The notes beneath the pieces are model-generated. The model made no database searches and was not told the origin of the DNA. It saw only the letters and a program-made list of their open reading frames with translations. Below are positions 11,006 to 22,220 of a stretch of DNA of 60,000 nucleotides, in pieces (within the stretch, counting starts at the first letter, position 1; each line of letters opens with the position of its first letter). A program made the position numbers and the translations under genes. Origin of the DNA: Polytrichum commune (Eukaryota; Streptophyta; Polytrichopsida; Polytrichales; Polytrichaceae). The stretch lies in contig OX485805.1 of assembly GCA_950295325.1 (NCBI GenBank), forward strand, positions 39,483,501 to 39,543,500. The letters are read 5' to 3'.

Positions 11006-11528
11006 AGGCCACTCGTCCACTAGCTTCTAGAAATAGTGGGTAAGAAGTGTTTGCATGTACTTAAGCGCAAGCCACCATCCAACCACGTTTTGGTGGTCCC
11101 CTAGAATGTGGAGGGCCGTGGACACATGCCGCTAGACTTTCTTGCATCCATTAAAGAATCTTCAACCTACAAGTTCCAGTCACAAATGGTTTTGAAACTG
11201 GCTTTAGAAGAGGAGGGGGTTTTAACCTGGACAAGGAAGTTAGTAGGTGTGCCCAGATTCGAGAAGACAAAAGTACTAGTTGGCACGTACGAACCGTTAC
11301 CCACTAGAATCCCTCTACATTTGGCACATTTGGGGAGGTTTATCACTATTCAAAGTATAATCCGATGGGCAAGTGGCCTACATAGAAACTCACCCAAACT
11401 CCACCCAAATTTCCAAGTTCAGTCTGAATGTATGAATAGTAAAAAATATTCCCATATTATTTAAGAACCCACGAAATATAATTGACATGTTCGAGGATCA
11501 TGAAACCAACCCACATGACCGAATAATG
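11006..11528. other. Non-coding or unrecognised, one 118-codon frame
   Basis: A frame of 118 codons at 11,108-11,464 on + starts MEGRGHMPLDFLASIK. I do not recognise it and see no domain or splice context, so it is not called as a gene. Confidence 0.4.
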
Positions 11529-11928
11529 TTAGAGCATCCTCAGTCGGTCTAGGTAAAGCTCACTGCAAACCAAAACCTATCTTCTGACTGACCTAAAATT
11601 AGAAACTGAAATTACCATCATTAGAAGCACACCTAAATAAACGTGAGATATTTCTCAAGAAAAAAGAATTGTAAAAATTTGACGTAGGTGAAATCCCTCA
11701 TTGAAAACACCACATTTTCAAAATTTAGAGGGAGTGCACCAAATCTTGCTTAAAAATGGAAAGATCCTCCCACACTCCCTCCAAATTTTTGACATTTAGA
11801 GGGAGTGTGGGAGGATCTGTCCATTTTAAGCAAGATTTGGTGCACTCCCTCTAAATTTTGAGCAATTTTAAGCAAGATAGGTCTTGGTTTGCAGTGAGCT
11901 TTACCTAGACCGACTGAGGATGCTCTTA
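11529..11928. mobile_element. PIF/Harbinger (Tourist-like) fold-back MITE with TTA duplications
   Basis: The element is 11,532-11,925 (394 bp), starting GAGCATCCTCAGTCGGTCTA and ending with the reverse complement. Both sides carry TTA (11,529-11,531 and 11,926-11,928), the classic 3-bp target duplication of PIF/Harbinger. GAGCATC is a common plant MITE terminus of this group. The inverted match runs over 50 bp at the ends (through AAACCAAxACCTATCTT). A second inverted match, AGAGGGAGTGCACCAAATCT with its complement, brackets the centre, so nearly the whole element can fold as one long hairpin. It has no coding capacity. Confidence 0.9.
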
Positions 11929-14225
11929 TGTTGACATTTGGATACAAAACAATATACCGGCCATTGGAAAGTTGCTTTACGCTTCACCCCCAATTCGCTC
12001 CTCTTACAATTTGCATGAAGCTTAAAAAAACATGTGTGGACTCCCATAATATACAAGTGATACGGTAGTTGCAAAGTTGCAGAGAGAACTTGTACCTCCA
12101 TCCACTTTACACTTGGAGAAAGTATACATATATACTTTAGACATCATAATATCACCCATTCCTTGCCTTCCACTTTAAGGAATTTGAGGCATAAAAATCT
12201 CCATGTGACGTGGCGAATAATGTGTGCCTACGTGGCTCACCTGAAGATGTCAATTGTCTATGGGCCGGATGGTGGTTTCCATCATGTGTTCGGAGGTTCC
12301 ACCCAATGGGGCATGTGCCACATGGCACATATATTGACAATATAATTACTTTGCATGAAACCTCGTAGGCACACATAGTAGTTGATGTTCTCCATACTTG
12401 CTCACAAATTTCAAATCAAAGAGAGTTTGATGCTCCTAAGTTACATGGGTCTTATATGGTTACTATTTTTGATGAGTCCACTTCTCTTAGGATATGAAAC
12501 ACACAATTAGTATAACATGATTAGCAAATCCAAATTGAGGGCGTATCTACTAATCTCGTGATTTTAGGAGCTTATATGAATGTCTTTTCATTATTGAAGT
12601 GAATTTTCTTATGCTCATTGAACGATCATATAGGTCCCTCCAACTGTGTTCATTATTGAGTCTAGAAAGGTTATTACATTTTGAGCAAAAAATCCATTTT
12701 TTTTTAAACACACGTCCTTTTGATATCTGATCTTGAAGACACACCAAACTACATATCACTCAAATATAGATGTCCTAATAAGAAAAGTATTTGAATAAGG
12801 GTTGTCTAACTGAGAAGATGTTGTAATTTTCCTTCATCCATTGAAGGCGATGTGATATGTCCTCGACCAATGTCAAACTAGTACATATGTGAATGTATGA
12901 TCTCAATACATGATATCAATCATAATGCTTTGAAGGATCAACATGATATCAATTAGATATTGATACATGATGGGTATCACAAGATGAGATGAATTTTGTG
13001 TACCCATTTTTATTTGGGCCAGTGCATCCAAATAGCATATTGACACTAGAGTATGATTGTTCCTAGGTTGATTGTTCCATTGTATATAAGATATGTGGGT
13101 GTTCAATTACCTCTAAATCAAATGCTTATATTTGAATAGTATGCATTTAGTTGTGAACCTAAGAACAAATACCAAAACAACCCCAAGTTTAACACAAATT
13201 GGACTGCTTCTTCATTTATTGAAAAAAAACCACATATCTTAAACCACATATCTAGCGAAGAGATAATGTTTGGTGACATATCACAACATACCATAAGTGT
13301 TGGTTAAATGCCACCCTACTCCCCAAACAAAGGCCACCCATTGAAAGAAAGGCACTAAGGGAGCTCAATCAACACCAACACGGAACCAATGATCACTCAA
13401 ATGAATGAGAGGACTTCAACTCACAATGTCAATCTAAAATCTCCAAGGATCTCTCTGTCATTAAAACCTCTCATAAATTTGAGAGATCATTAATTGCCCT
13501 AGATTTGCATTGAAAAATGAAGTCCCCTAATATATTTGGGTGGTCATAGGTTTGGTATTAGTGTTAGATTGAGCTACCTTACACCATACCCCCAAACAAC
13601 TTGAGTTCACATCCATGTCGGTGATACCATCAATATTATATTTTCTTTTATTTCCATGTAAGGGCGAGCTAGGACTCCTTCCCATGCCGGAGTTCCATAA
13701 TGTTATACTACTCGCTAAAACATTCTAAGGCCCTTTTTACACTAGAGAGGTGGAGAGTTTGAAGAAAGGAGCCTTCTTATTGGTGGGAGCTTCTTATACA
13801 TGCTCATCCAATTTATACTCAAGGTTTCAACTCAAAGAGCTTGATTATTTTGCCAAGCTTACAATGCTTTGATGGCGCCTATGTGGAACCACTACAACAA
13901 GCTCTCAGTCAAAATCCTAAGCCACCTCCATGGGTAGATTGAAAATGTCAGCAATTTAAAGCTCTCATTTTGAGACCCATGGCCCAAGCCAACGGGTTGT
14001 AAAGCATTCTTTGGCTTGTCATGAAGGATGTTTTGTTTAGTTTCATTCCCCCCTTGATATCTTAGTTTGAGCATAGTTGCTTACACCTTTTCAAATTATT
14101 TTGGGCTATGATACGAAAGAAAAGAGACCTCCTGCCAAGCCAAAGAATTCTTGAAATCCTGGTGACTTGGGGTCCGCAAGACAAGAGTTTGGAACTCTCA
14201 ACATATCTAGAGGGAAGCTAAGATG
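11929..14225. other. Non-coding, nothing recognised
   Basis: Only short, isolated open frames occur (for example 12,152-12,376 and 13,892-14,074 on -). No domain, splice pattern or shared repeat was seen. Confidence 0.5.
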
Positions 14226-14299
14226 TGAGTGATGAGCAATAAGCTACAATATATGAGTAGCGAGCCATAACACATGAGCAGTGAGCCGTAACATATGAG
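14226..14299 (+). repeat. 21-bp minisatellite, about 3.5 units
   Basis: Units such as ATATGAGTAGCGAGCCATAAC and ACATGAGCAGTGAGCCGTAAC follow each other with a 21-bp period and substitutions. The first unit is more diverged. Confidence 0.6.
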
Positions 14300-16520
14300 G
14301 AAGGAGACATGAAGCCACTCCCACGGTTATAGGCGTTCAATTAGAAAGTCATTCTATTTTTGTCGTTTAAAAAAATTGTCGTATGCTTATTTCTTATTTC
14401 TTTCAAGCATGAAATGTGCTCATTACCATGGTTAAGGCTATGTCTCTAATGTTGAGAACCTTTATTTACTCTTTAATTAAATTATGGCTAGTAACCATCG
14501 TATGTTTATTGCATATAATGTCAAAGATTGCCATTCATCAATGCTCTAGAGAAATGACCACTTCTCTTCTAGAACTCCCGCAAGCTCAAGTAGATGCATG
14601 ACCTCATTGTAGGTGTACGTTGGGGTGTGAATGAACTTGTTGTTGTTGTAATCCATTTTGCATATAAGGATAAGTGTTGAGAGTGAGCACATGGTTGCAT
14701 GGAGTTGTTGTTATAAGTGATGGATTTTGGACATGTGTAGCTTGTGTTGGTTAGAGAGGATACTTTTGTTGAAGAGGTGAATGCCACCTTGTTGGTCCCC
14801 TCGTGGGGTAATGATAGGGGGAACCATCCATCACTTCTTTGAATTAGTTTAGGAGGGGGTGTAATTTTTTAGTTTTACGATGTATGGTGGTTTTCGGGAA
14901 TCAGTTGTGACAGTAGGTAAGTTCAATGTATTGTAAGGTAATCCTACCAAAGGGTTGGGTAGCAGGTACTCCATGGGTTAGGAGGCCGATGATTAACAAG
15001 ATATATGGGCAAAATTTGTGTAAGCGTTGACATAATTGTGAGGAGCATGTTGCAATGAAGGCCTTATGTGTTTTTTAATGTTATTTTTGCCATGTTTGTT
15101 GAAAAATGGAAAAGGCAAGTAAGACCCTCCAAGGGTGGCCACATACACCAAAATTTATGCAAGCCCGCGACATCTCAAGCGATGGTGATGGATACAAGGT
15201 AACACTTATCGTTGTCAAATACAAACTTTGTCATTGAGGCATCATATCTTGGGTACGGAGTTGCCATTATCCTAATGATACAACACCCATTCTGAGACCA
15301 AGACCAAGAGTGGTTTTAGATAGTTTTGCAATGTTGGAGTTGGAAACCAACATCTTTAAATCAAATACCTCATCCATGCAAATGATGGTGACAATCTTCA
15401 CCAACCATGTATTAAACACTATTGCCCAATCACAAACATAATTTGCCTGCTATCTTCCACACAATGATTTAAGCTTGGGGGTTTCTTCTTCCATGGATTT
15501 CTAAATGGCGTGCACAAATGCCTATGAAATAAATTCTCCTATCATTAAACAAGAAAACTCTTAGTTATTCCCATACTATCAAAAAGGAAAACAAAGGTAT
15601 GTCTACTAATGGTATCCTAAATAACAAACTCATATTTATAATACGGTTTTCAATTTGATTTGATAATATCCTTAACTACACACTATATATATACATCATG
15701 AAAAAAGGATGTTTATTGTGGTTGCAATCCACTTTCATTTTCATATGAGAGAATTGTTATATTTTTTCCAACCGTATGATGTAACTGATGATAACTTGAT
15801 GTTGCAACGTGTGTCCTTGACACTAGGGAAACAACAACATTTAGGTCTTCCATCATATGATTAGTTAAGTCATAAGAAAAGCACATATATTATTAAAGAA
15901 ATTATATCCTTTCGGGGACCTTTTTGTACATGTAATTCTACTTGAAAATTTCTAAGCCTTTCAACTCAAGCACACACTAGACAAAAATAAATAAATACAA
16001 GCATACATATGTTATATACATTAATGACTCAAACAATTCCATTTTTTACAATCATTTTAGGTCACACTGTGTATGCGGATTGAAACGTGCACAACTCAGA
16101 GATTGATATTGTCACTTAGACATAATCAACTTAAATTGAAATATAATTGTATTTCTTATGCTTTTTTTCATCCCGGTTACGTAGCACTCCTTCCATTTAA
16201 TACCTTTTTTAAAAATAGTAATGGGAATGACAAATGGCCCCCCAATCCATGTGGTTATCCCACAACCTCTCCTAAATGACACAAGTTAACAAAAGTTTAC
16301 CGTGCAAAGTAATCTTTGGCCTTGTTAACCCCAAAATTCAAACCCCAATGTTTACCCTTGCGTATTCTCCAAAGTAACATTCAATTAGCTCTTGACATCC
16401 AAACTAAATCTTTGAACTTCCAACACTTCAATTCCATATTTCTATGGGTACCCATAGTCAAAGAAACTACAATATTGATGCTTAGAGGCTTGCCTCTAAG
16501 TCCCATTTTCTCAAAATTTT
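14300..16520. other. Non-coding, nothing recognised
   Basis: Frames at 14,416-14,601, 16,073-16,279 and 16,316-16,522 are not recognisable. The last part may hold a further, very diverged unit of the tandem repeat that follows. Confidence 0.5.
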
Positions 16521-17070
16521 GAACCAAAGTTTGATTTTCTTACATACCTCATAGCCTCTTGTGCTCATCTTAGTATATCTTTAAGACTTGTGAGTTATAC
16601 TTCCAAAAAGTACAATTTACAAGTTGAAAGGTAACCCTGAAAGCATGTTGGAAAGTCTCATTCTTTGAGAACTTAAAACCGAGTTTTGATTTTTTGACAT
16701 TACTTCCTCCTCTTGTGGCCCTCTTAGTGTACCCATAAGAGGTATTCATTGTGCTTATGTGCCAAAAGTCCAATTTACAAGTTTAAGAGTAACACTAAAA
16801 ACATCCTAGAATGTTTTGTTTTACAAAAAGTTTGAGCCAAAATTTGATTTTCTACATGCATGGCTTGCCTCCTCTTGTGCCCATGTTAGTGTACCCCTAA
16901 AACTTGTAAATGTTACTTGTGGCGAATGTATTAATTCAAGACTAATCTTGAAACCATGGTGGAATATCTCATTTTTACAACACTTTGAACCAAAATTTGA
17001 TTTTGACATGGCTCCCCTTCTCTTGTGGCCTTAGTGTACCCCAAGACATGTATATTTTATCTTTTGTGAA
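16521..17070 (+). repeat. ~155-bp tandem repeat, four diverged units
   Basis: Each unit begins with a GAACCAAAxTTTGATTTT-like phrase at 16,521, 16,677 (here AACCGAGTTTTGATTTTTT), 16,834 and 16,987. Spacing is 156, 157 and 153 bp. Within each unit come CCTCxTCTTGTGxCC, TTAGTGTACCCxxA and ATCTCATTxTT in order. The units are roughly 70-80 percent alike by eye. The short frames here follow the repeat and are not genes. Confidence 0.65.
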
Positions 17071-18834
17071 AAATATTATAGTGTTGGATATTGTGATGGT
17101 GATTTCTTTGAAATACATGAAAAGAGATCTTGAAGCTTGGAAGGCAATCACACTGATCGCCTTTCCACCAAACTTGCTAGCATGGATATATGATGGTAGG
17201 CTTTGCAATTTTCCATAAGTTGTCTCTTAGATGCAAGAAATGGGATTTGCTACACCTGAAAGGGGGTGCAAAAAGAAGTCTTGGTTATCAATGCAATATA
17301 GCGGACCTCATAGGTCCACAAATGTTTTAGTTATATGATGATCAAGTGAATGGACGCAAAATAACTACGTCCTAACCAAATATTTGTGGGAAAGACAAGG
17401 AGGACAAAGTGAGCGGCACAACCCAAGACTCATGAAGCACACAAGAATTTTGGTCATTTGCAGAACTACAATAAAGTGCATTAAATTTATTAACTGCAAA
17501 ATCAATACCCTTTACTCCTAAAAGTTATATTTTGGTCACAATCATTATAGAACAATGGTCAAATGTTGCAATTGATTGTGTTTGACCGGATCTTCAACAA
17601 AGAGAGTTGTTGGTTCACAAATGTCTTGGGAAGTATACACTGACTTAAATCTTAGCAAATATTCCCATGAAGCTTCCATTTGGGGTGAGCTTTTCTATAA
17701 GGAAGAGATGAGAGGATTCAACCAATGGGTGGGAGGCTAGCCTCAACCAATCACAACACCGACAGCTTAGCATGACCTCCAATCTCAACCCTAATTGGGA
17801 CTTATTGTGGGATTGATTGGCTAGGAATGGAGAGGTGGAGGTGGATAGCGAGTGGGTTGAGGAGCATACTCAGAAAGCTCCACGAAAATCTTGCCTGAGT
17901 GCGTAGTTTGTTGAATTGGAAAATTTCCAAAATTGATTTCTATTGTGATGCATTTGGTCTTGCACGAGTGATTGCTAACCATCCTTAATATTATGTGGAG
18001 GTAAATGAAGGAAGTGATGTCCCCCCCTTTGCCAATGATTCTCCCATTATATGCCAAGTTGGTAGTGATAGCAGCCATGGATATACTCAAAGTCAAATTA
18101 GATCTTCATGTTATGGTCTTTGTATCTTGCAAATTGTGGAAATCAATGCGGAGGAGCATAATGATCATGTTAGTGATAATGAGCAAAACTAGGGAATGGA
18201 AGATGATAGGGGGTAGTTAAGGAGGTTCTACATATAGATTCCCATAATTTATGATAAGTATGCACGTGTTTTTGGTCTTGTGTGGCAATTGTTTTCATTA
18301 GAAAAGAAATCACCAATACGAGTGGACATTGATTTGTGTGACCATTGTTCAAGATCTTGGAACCCTACTACCTTCCATAGTGCAACATTCAACTCTTACC
18401 TTGATACTTGTTGAAAGTGTTCATACAAGTTGGAGCAAATGGTTGTGCAAGTTGGGAGTTTCTTTGGCCTATCTTTCATGTCTTTGTGTAACGAATGTTG
18501 GTGTTTAGGCCACACCTGGCCACAACTCCATGGTAATAGGGCACAAGTGGATCTATTTTTAATGGCTTTCTCACTCTCATTGATCACAGGTTACCGCTCA
18601 TTGCTCATGTGATAGCGGCCCATCCCCCCCCCCCAAAAAAAAACATCTCTAAGAGATCTTCACAAGATAGTGTAATTTTTTGACTAAGAACTTGACAAAA
18701 TTGACCAAGAGCTTGTTGTAGCCTTTCCATACATGATCCATCAAGGTGCCATGCAAACATTATACATGAGCCCGGTAAGAAATCAAGCTCTAAGTTGAAA
18801 GCTTAACTCTAAAGTGGACTTAATATTAAAAAAA
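17071..18834. other. Non-coding, nothing recognised
   Basis: No coding support. Short homopolymers of C then A are at about 18,626-18,643. Frames at 17,821-18,220 on both strands overlap each other and resemble nothing known to me. Confidence 0.5.
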
Positions 18835-19212
18835 ACACTAAATATTGTATTTAATGTCATATGTAATTTTTTCTCGTTGTGGTAACTTTTCTATTGACAC
18901 TTCTTATGAATAAGTTTACAAATATTGTCATCCCAACTTACTTTTTATTCATCCAAATGCCACTTATTGAAATCCTAACATTAATGTAACGAAATATCAT
19001 CATGGATGATTTGAATTTGGATGAAAAATCAATTAATAAGTGACAATTTTCCCAATATTGTAAGTACATACTGCCCATATTTTAATTTACAAGGAATGAC
19101 AATAATGTTAAGTTTATAATTAGTGTTGGTGACACTACACATGCGGTTTACGATTGTTGTTGAGCAAAGACAAAGAAAATTAGTGATATCCACTAAATAC
19201 ACTATTTAGTGT
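18835..19212. mobile_element. Family C inverted-repeat element (C1)
   Basis: The left end ACACTAAATATTGTATTTA is the inverted match of the right end TAAATACACTATTTAGTGT. Each end is itself near-palindromic (CACTAAATA and TATTTAGTG). Internal words GAATAAGTTTACAAATATTG, AAGGAATGACAATAATGTTA and GGTGACACTACACATGCGG recur at 2038-2672 and 37,568-37,819. No transposase is encoded. Confidence 0.65.
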
Positions 19213-19289
19213 AGCATGCGTAAGAGCCTCCCCACCAATGAGAAGGCTCCTTTCTTCAAATTTGTAATCTTGGTGCTTTCAACTCTTCT

Positions 19290-19519
19290 CTACACCAGTT
19301 CTGGTATGTAGTGTCACTCACTATATGGAATGCCACAATGCAATAACTTCTTACTCTTGACTTCAATTATTACTCACAAAAGTTGAATAAGTTGTTTGGA
19401 CATTACAAAACATAAATGACTTTGCATGGTAAAATTTTACATTCTCAATAAATAACTTATAGCAATAAATAAGTCTAACTCCAAATAACAAGTGACACTA
19501 AATACCATAAATGGTGTAG
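19290..19519. mobile_element. Family D MITE (D2)
   Basis: The left end CTACACCAGTTCTGGTATGT and the right end GACACTAAATACCATAAATG then GTGTAG are imperfect inverted repeats. The sister copy D1 at 21,020-21,245 has the same length class (about 230 bp) and the same ends. The terminal motif resembles family C, so the two may belong to one superfamily. Confidence 0.6.
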
Positions 19520-19568
19520 TGGAAATAGGTCCAATTCAAGAGTTACGACTCAAAAACCCAACTATTAT

Positions 19569-19814
19569 TATGTGCCCATGAAGGGCGAGAACCAACCGCT
19601 AGTTGCAGATGAACTGGTTGAGTTTGAGAAATAACTAGTTGAAGTTCAAGACCTCAGAAAAATTACCCATTATTTTAGAGGAATATATGAAATATTCTTC
19701 AAAATAGTGAAGAAAATTTGAAAGATTGGAATATGTGACCGGTTGGACTTGGAAACACGAGGATTTTGACCGATTATTATGCCCAAAGTTCTACTCGGAC
19801 ACTATTATGTGCAC
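19569..19814 (+). mobile_element. Family A MITE with near-perfect 9-bp flanking repeat (A3)
   Basis: The element is 19,578-19,805. It is flanked by TATGTGCCC (19,569-19,577) and TATGTGCAC (19,806-19,814), which match at 8 of 9 positions. It holds GAACTGGTTGAGTTTGAGAA, GAAGTTCAAGACC, GTGACCGGTTGGACTTGG and CCGATTATTATGCCCAAA in family order. A 9-bp duplication is typical of Mutator-type transposition. Confidence 0.7.
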
Positions 19815-19915
19815 CACTGCTGTCAAAATCTTAACGTTGATAGAAACCAGCTCCATGGGCCTTAGCCTCATTAGGCCTTGGAGGGAGTCCCATTCACAAA
19901 TCGTAACTTAGGGGG

Positions 19916-20478
19916 TTGTTTACACCATGGACCATGAAGTCATCCCAAGGCCTTGTAAAATCTGTGATTGGCTGTTGAACTCGTCCCATAACCACTTCGG
20001 TTTATACCAAGGAAAAAAAAAATGTCAGAGTGATCTATGAGGTTCAAGTTTCCCAAAAGACGTATTTCAAGGCCTGCATTATCCATTGACATGGTCCAAT
20101 GGATTTTGTGGTGGGAGAGGCAAGGGCCCATGGCAAAGGAATACTGTCATAATACGTTTTTAGTGAAAATGTTTTTGAGGAAGAGTAGTTGAAGATAATG
20201 GAAGACAATCTTGAGAATGGTTGAACTTGATTATTATTATTTTTCTTCGAAATTTTCCTTTTTGGGCATGTATTAAAAGAAAACCAACACATTCACTTTT
20301 TGGTGATTGGTCATTCCTCTTGGTCAACATTCGGTTTACACCTAGTGAGGGGCCCAAAGGCTTTGTAGTTTGATTTTTTTTAAGAAAGTGGACTGTGGAA
20401 GTTGGACCATCAAGTTGGACCATGGAAAAAGGCCATCTTCCCATGGTCCGACTTCATGATTCATGGTGTTTACAACAA
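19916..20478 (+). mobile_element. Family F element (F1)
   Basis: The left end TTGTTTACACCATGGACCAT (continuing GAAGTC) is matched by the right end GACTTCATGATTCATGGTGT (continuing TTACAACAA) in inverted orientation with a few mismatches. The length is 563 bp. A reversed copy, F2, is at about 5500-6027. Open frames inside on - (20,044-20,444) are unrecognised and low in coding character. Confidence 0.55.
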
Positions 20479-20521
20479 TTTGTGAATGAAACCTACTAAC
20501 AAGTCAGAGGCTGTTTGGGTT

Positions 20522-20772
20522 GAGAGAGAGGGAGAGAGAGAGAGAGAGGAATTATCGTATACAAGCGTATTTCTCATCCATCCAACATAAAACCTTCAAC
20601 CCTCCTATAGGTTTGTTGTCAATTCAACTCAAAAACGACCTCAAATACACTAATTTGGAACCTTTGATGCTGATTCCAGTGTCAAATCAACTTAGAAGGT
20701 AACCTCATGCATGCATACTATTTCAAGGTTCTTATCTTGGATGATTGAGAAGAGGTACGCTCAAATACAATA
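20522..20772 (+). repeat. Family B dispersed repeat (B1) with (GA)n at its start
   Basis: After a GA tract at 20,522-20,548 the sequence GAATTATCGTATACAAGCGT, CTCATCCATCCAACAT, GTCAAATCAACTTAGAAGGT and TTGGATGATTGAGA recurs collinearly at 29,960-30,205 (B2). I saw no inverted ends. It may be part of a larger retroelement or a SINE-like unit. No A or B box is convincing. Confidence 0.5.
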
Positions 20773-20994
20773 TCTCCCTCTCTCTTGGATTGGAACAAGT
20801 TGTTCTCAAATACGATCACCATATAAGCCCTAGAGCACACATTACTATGCACACATAGCAACACTTTGGTACTTAATTCCACTATGTGGGGTCGGGAACC
20901 CACAAAAGGGATTATAATGCCTCCCACTATTAGCCTTTGCTCCGGCTCAATGTGTAAAGTGTAGTTGGAGCTCCGTTGACAATTGGCCTCAACC
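20773..20994. other. Spacer, nothing recognised
   Basis: This is a short stretch between repeats with no coding signal. Confidence 0.4.
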
Positions 20995-21413
20995 CAATGA
21001 ACGGGGAAGACCCTACCGTTACACTACATATTGTATTTCATGTCACTTACTATTCGGAATTACGAAATGCTATAACCATTTACAATGCATCTCCATTTTC
21101 GTCAACAAAAGGCCAAATTGGTCATTCGAACATTATAGAATATCAACATCTTTACTTGGTGAAAAACTACAATAATAGCAAAAAGACACCATAGCATCGT
21201 GTACCTCCAAACATTAAGCGACACTAAATACCATATGTAGTGTAGAAGTTCGAGGCCGTAGGAAAGTTACCGGTCTTTGAAGAGGAATCTATAGAATATT
21301 CTTCAAATAAATAAATAAATAAAGAGACAACTGAAAGGTCAAATATGTAAGCAGTTCGACTTAGAAATGTTAGGAATTTTACCGATTATGCCCAAAACTC
21401 TTCCCGGACACTG
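20995..21413 (+). mobile_element. Family A MITE (A4) split by a family D MITE
   Basis: The start CAATGAACGGGGAAGACCC (20,995 on) is a normal family A left end. The copy resumes after 21,245 with GAAGTTCGAGGCC, GAAGAGGAATCTATAGAATA and TTACCGATTATGCCCAAAAC, and ends CCCGGACACTG. About 45 bp of the family A consensus is missing at the insertion point. A short (AAAT)n tract lies in the right part. Confidence 0.6.
21020..21245. mobile_element. Family D MITE (D1), nested in A4
   Basis: The left end TACACTACATATTGTATTTC and the right end GACACTAAATACCATATGTA (then GTGTAG) are inverted repeats, as in D2 at 19,290-19,519. It lies inside a family A copy and is therefore the younger insertion. Confidence 0.65.
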
Positions 21414-21439
21414 CCTTGACTGGCACCTAAATGGTCTCC

Positions 21440-22220
21440 CGGGTTTAAGTGAAGGCATTACAAATGCGGTTACAACCGGTCCTTATGGAAATGATTAGTG
21501 TTGACCAAACCGCATTCTTATCTCTTATGTATATTTTGGATAATGTAGTACTTACAAATGAAACACTCTCTCGGGCAAAATTGAGAAATCAAGAAGTGGT
21601 ATTTTTGAAATTCAATTTTGCAAAAGCCTATGACACAATCGTATGAGGGTACATGTTTCAAGCAATGATAGCCATAAGAATTCACCCTACATTCATTTGA
21701 CATGATTAACCTCCTCTTTCGAGACATCAATGTAGTGATAAACACACAAACTTTGTAACTTCTTTAGAATGTAATTGTTCTTGCAAGGCAGTACATTGTG
21801 GACTATCTGGGTGGAAAGGAATGACCTTACCTTTAAAATTAATACCATATGGGATATTAAAAATATGCAACAAATGGTGTTGCAAGAAATTATTAAGTAT
21901 GCAAGAAGTGCATGGGACATTGCCCGCAAAGAAGTAGACAAGGCGATTGTTTATGATGACACGCTAAGAAACTATGACAAGATATGGGGAGGGATCAAGA
22001 TTCTTTACCATAGGGTTAACACTAGAATCATGCATTGGAACACCATAGCACCTAATGTGGGCTCAGTTAGGCATGTGTAGGTTGTTCTAGTTCCATGGGG
22101 AGCACCCTAGGGAGCCTGCCAAGTTCTTTTTTTCAAGTCCCCGGTGGTTTTGTTGTTCTGGTTCTTGGCATTGAAATAAACTTGGTTTCCATTCTCTCAA
22201 AAATAATAATTAAAAAAAAA
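21440..22220 (+). pseudogene. LINE-type non-LTR retrotransposon remnant, internally deleted
   Basis: A reverse-transcriptase fragment lies at about 21,449-21,700. It contains LRLxP...MISVDQTAF, then YILDNVVLTNETLSRAK, then VVFLKFNFAKAYDTIV. This matches the plant L1-type RT block with the QTAF and FxKAYD signatures; the Asp of the usual L-D-F is Asn here. A stop follows directly. At 21,780-22,080 another frame reads TLWTIWVERNDLTFK and WDIARKEVDKA, the pattern of the C-terminal region after the zf-RVT domain of such elements. The catalytic YxDD core and everything between is gone, so about 2 kb is deleted. The 3' region ends in an A-rich tail (about 22,199-22,220). The 5' part is missing. Confidence 0.75.

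Noticed and set aside
11108-11464. 118-codon + frame
   Set aside because: No domain, no splice context, no homology I recognise; length is within chance expectation for 60 kb.
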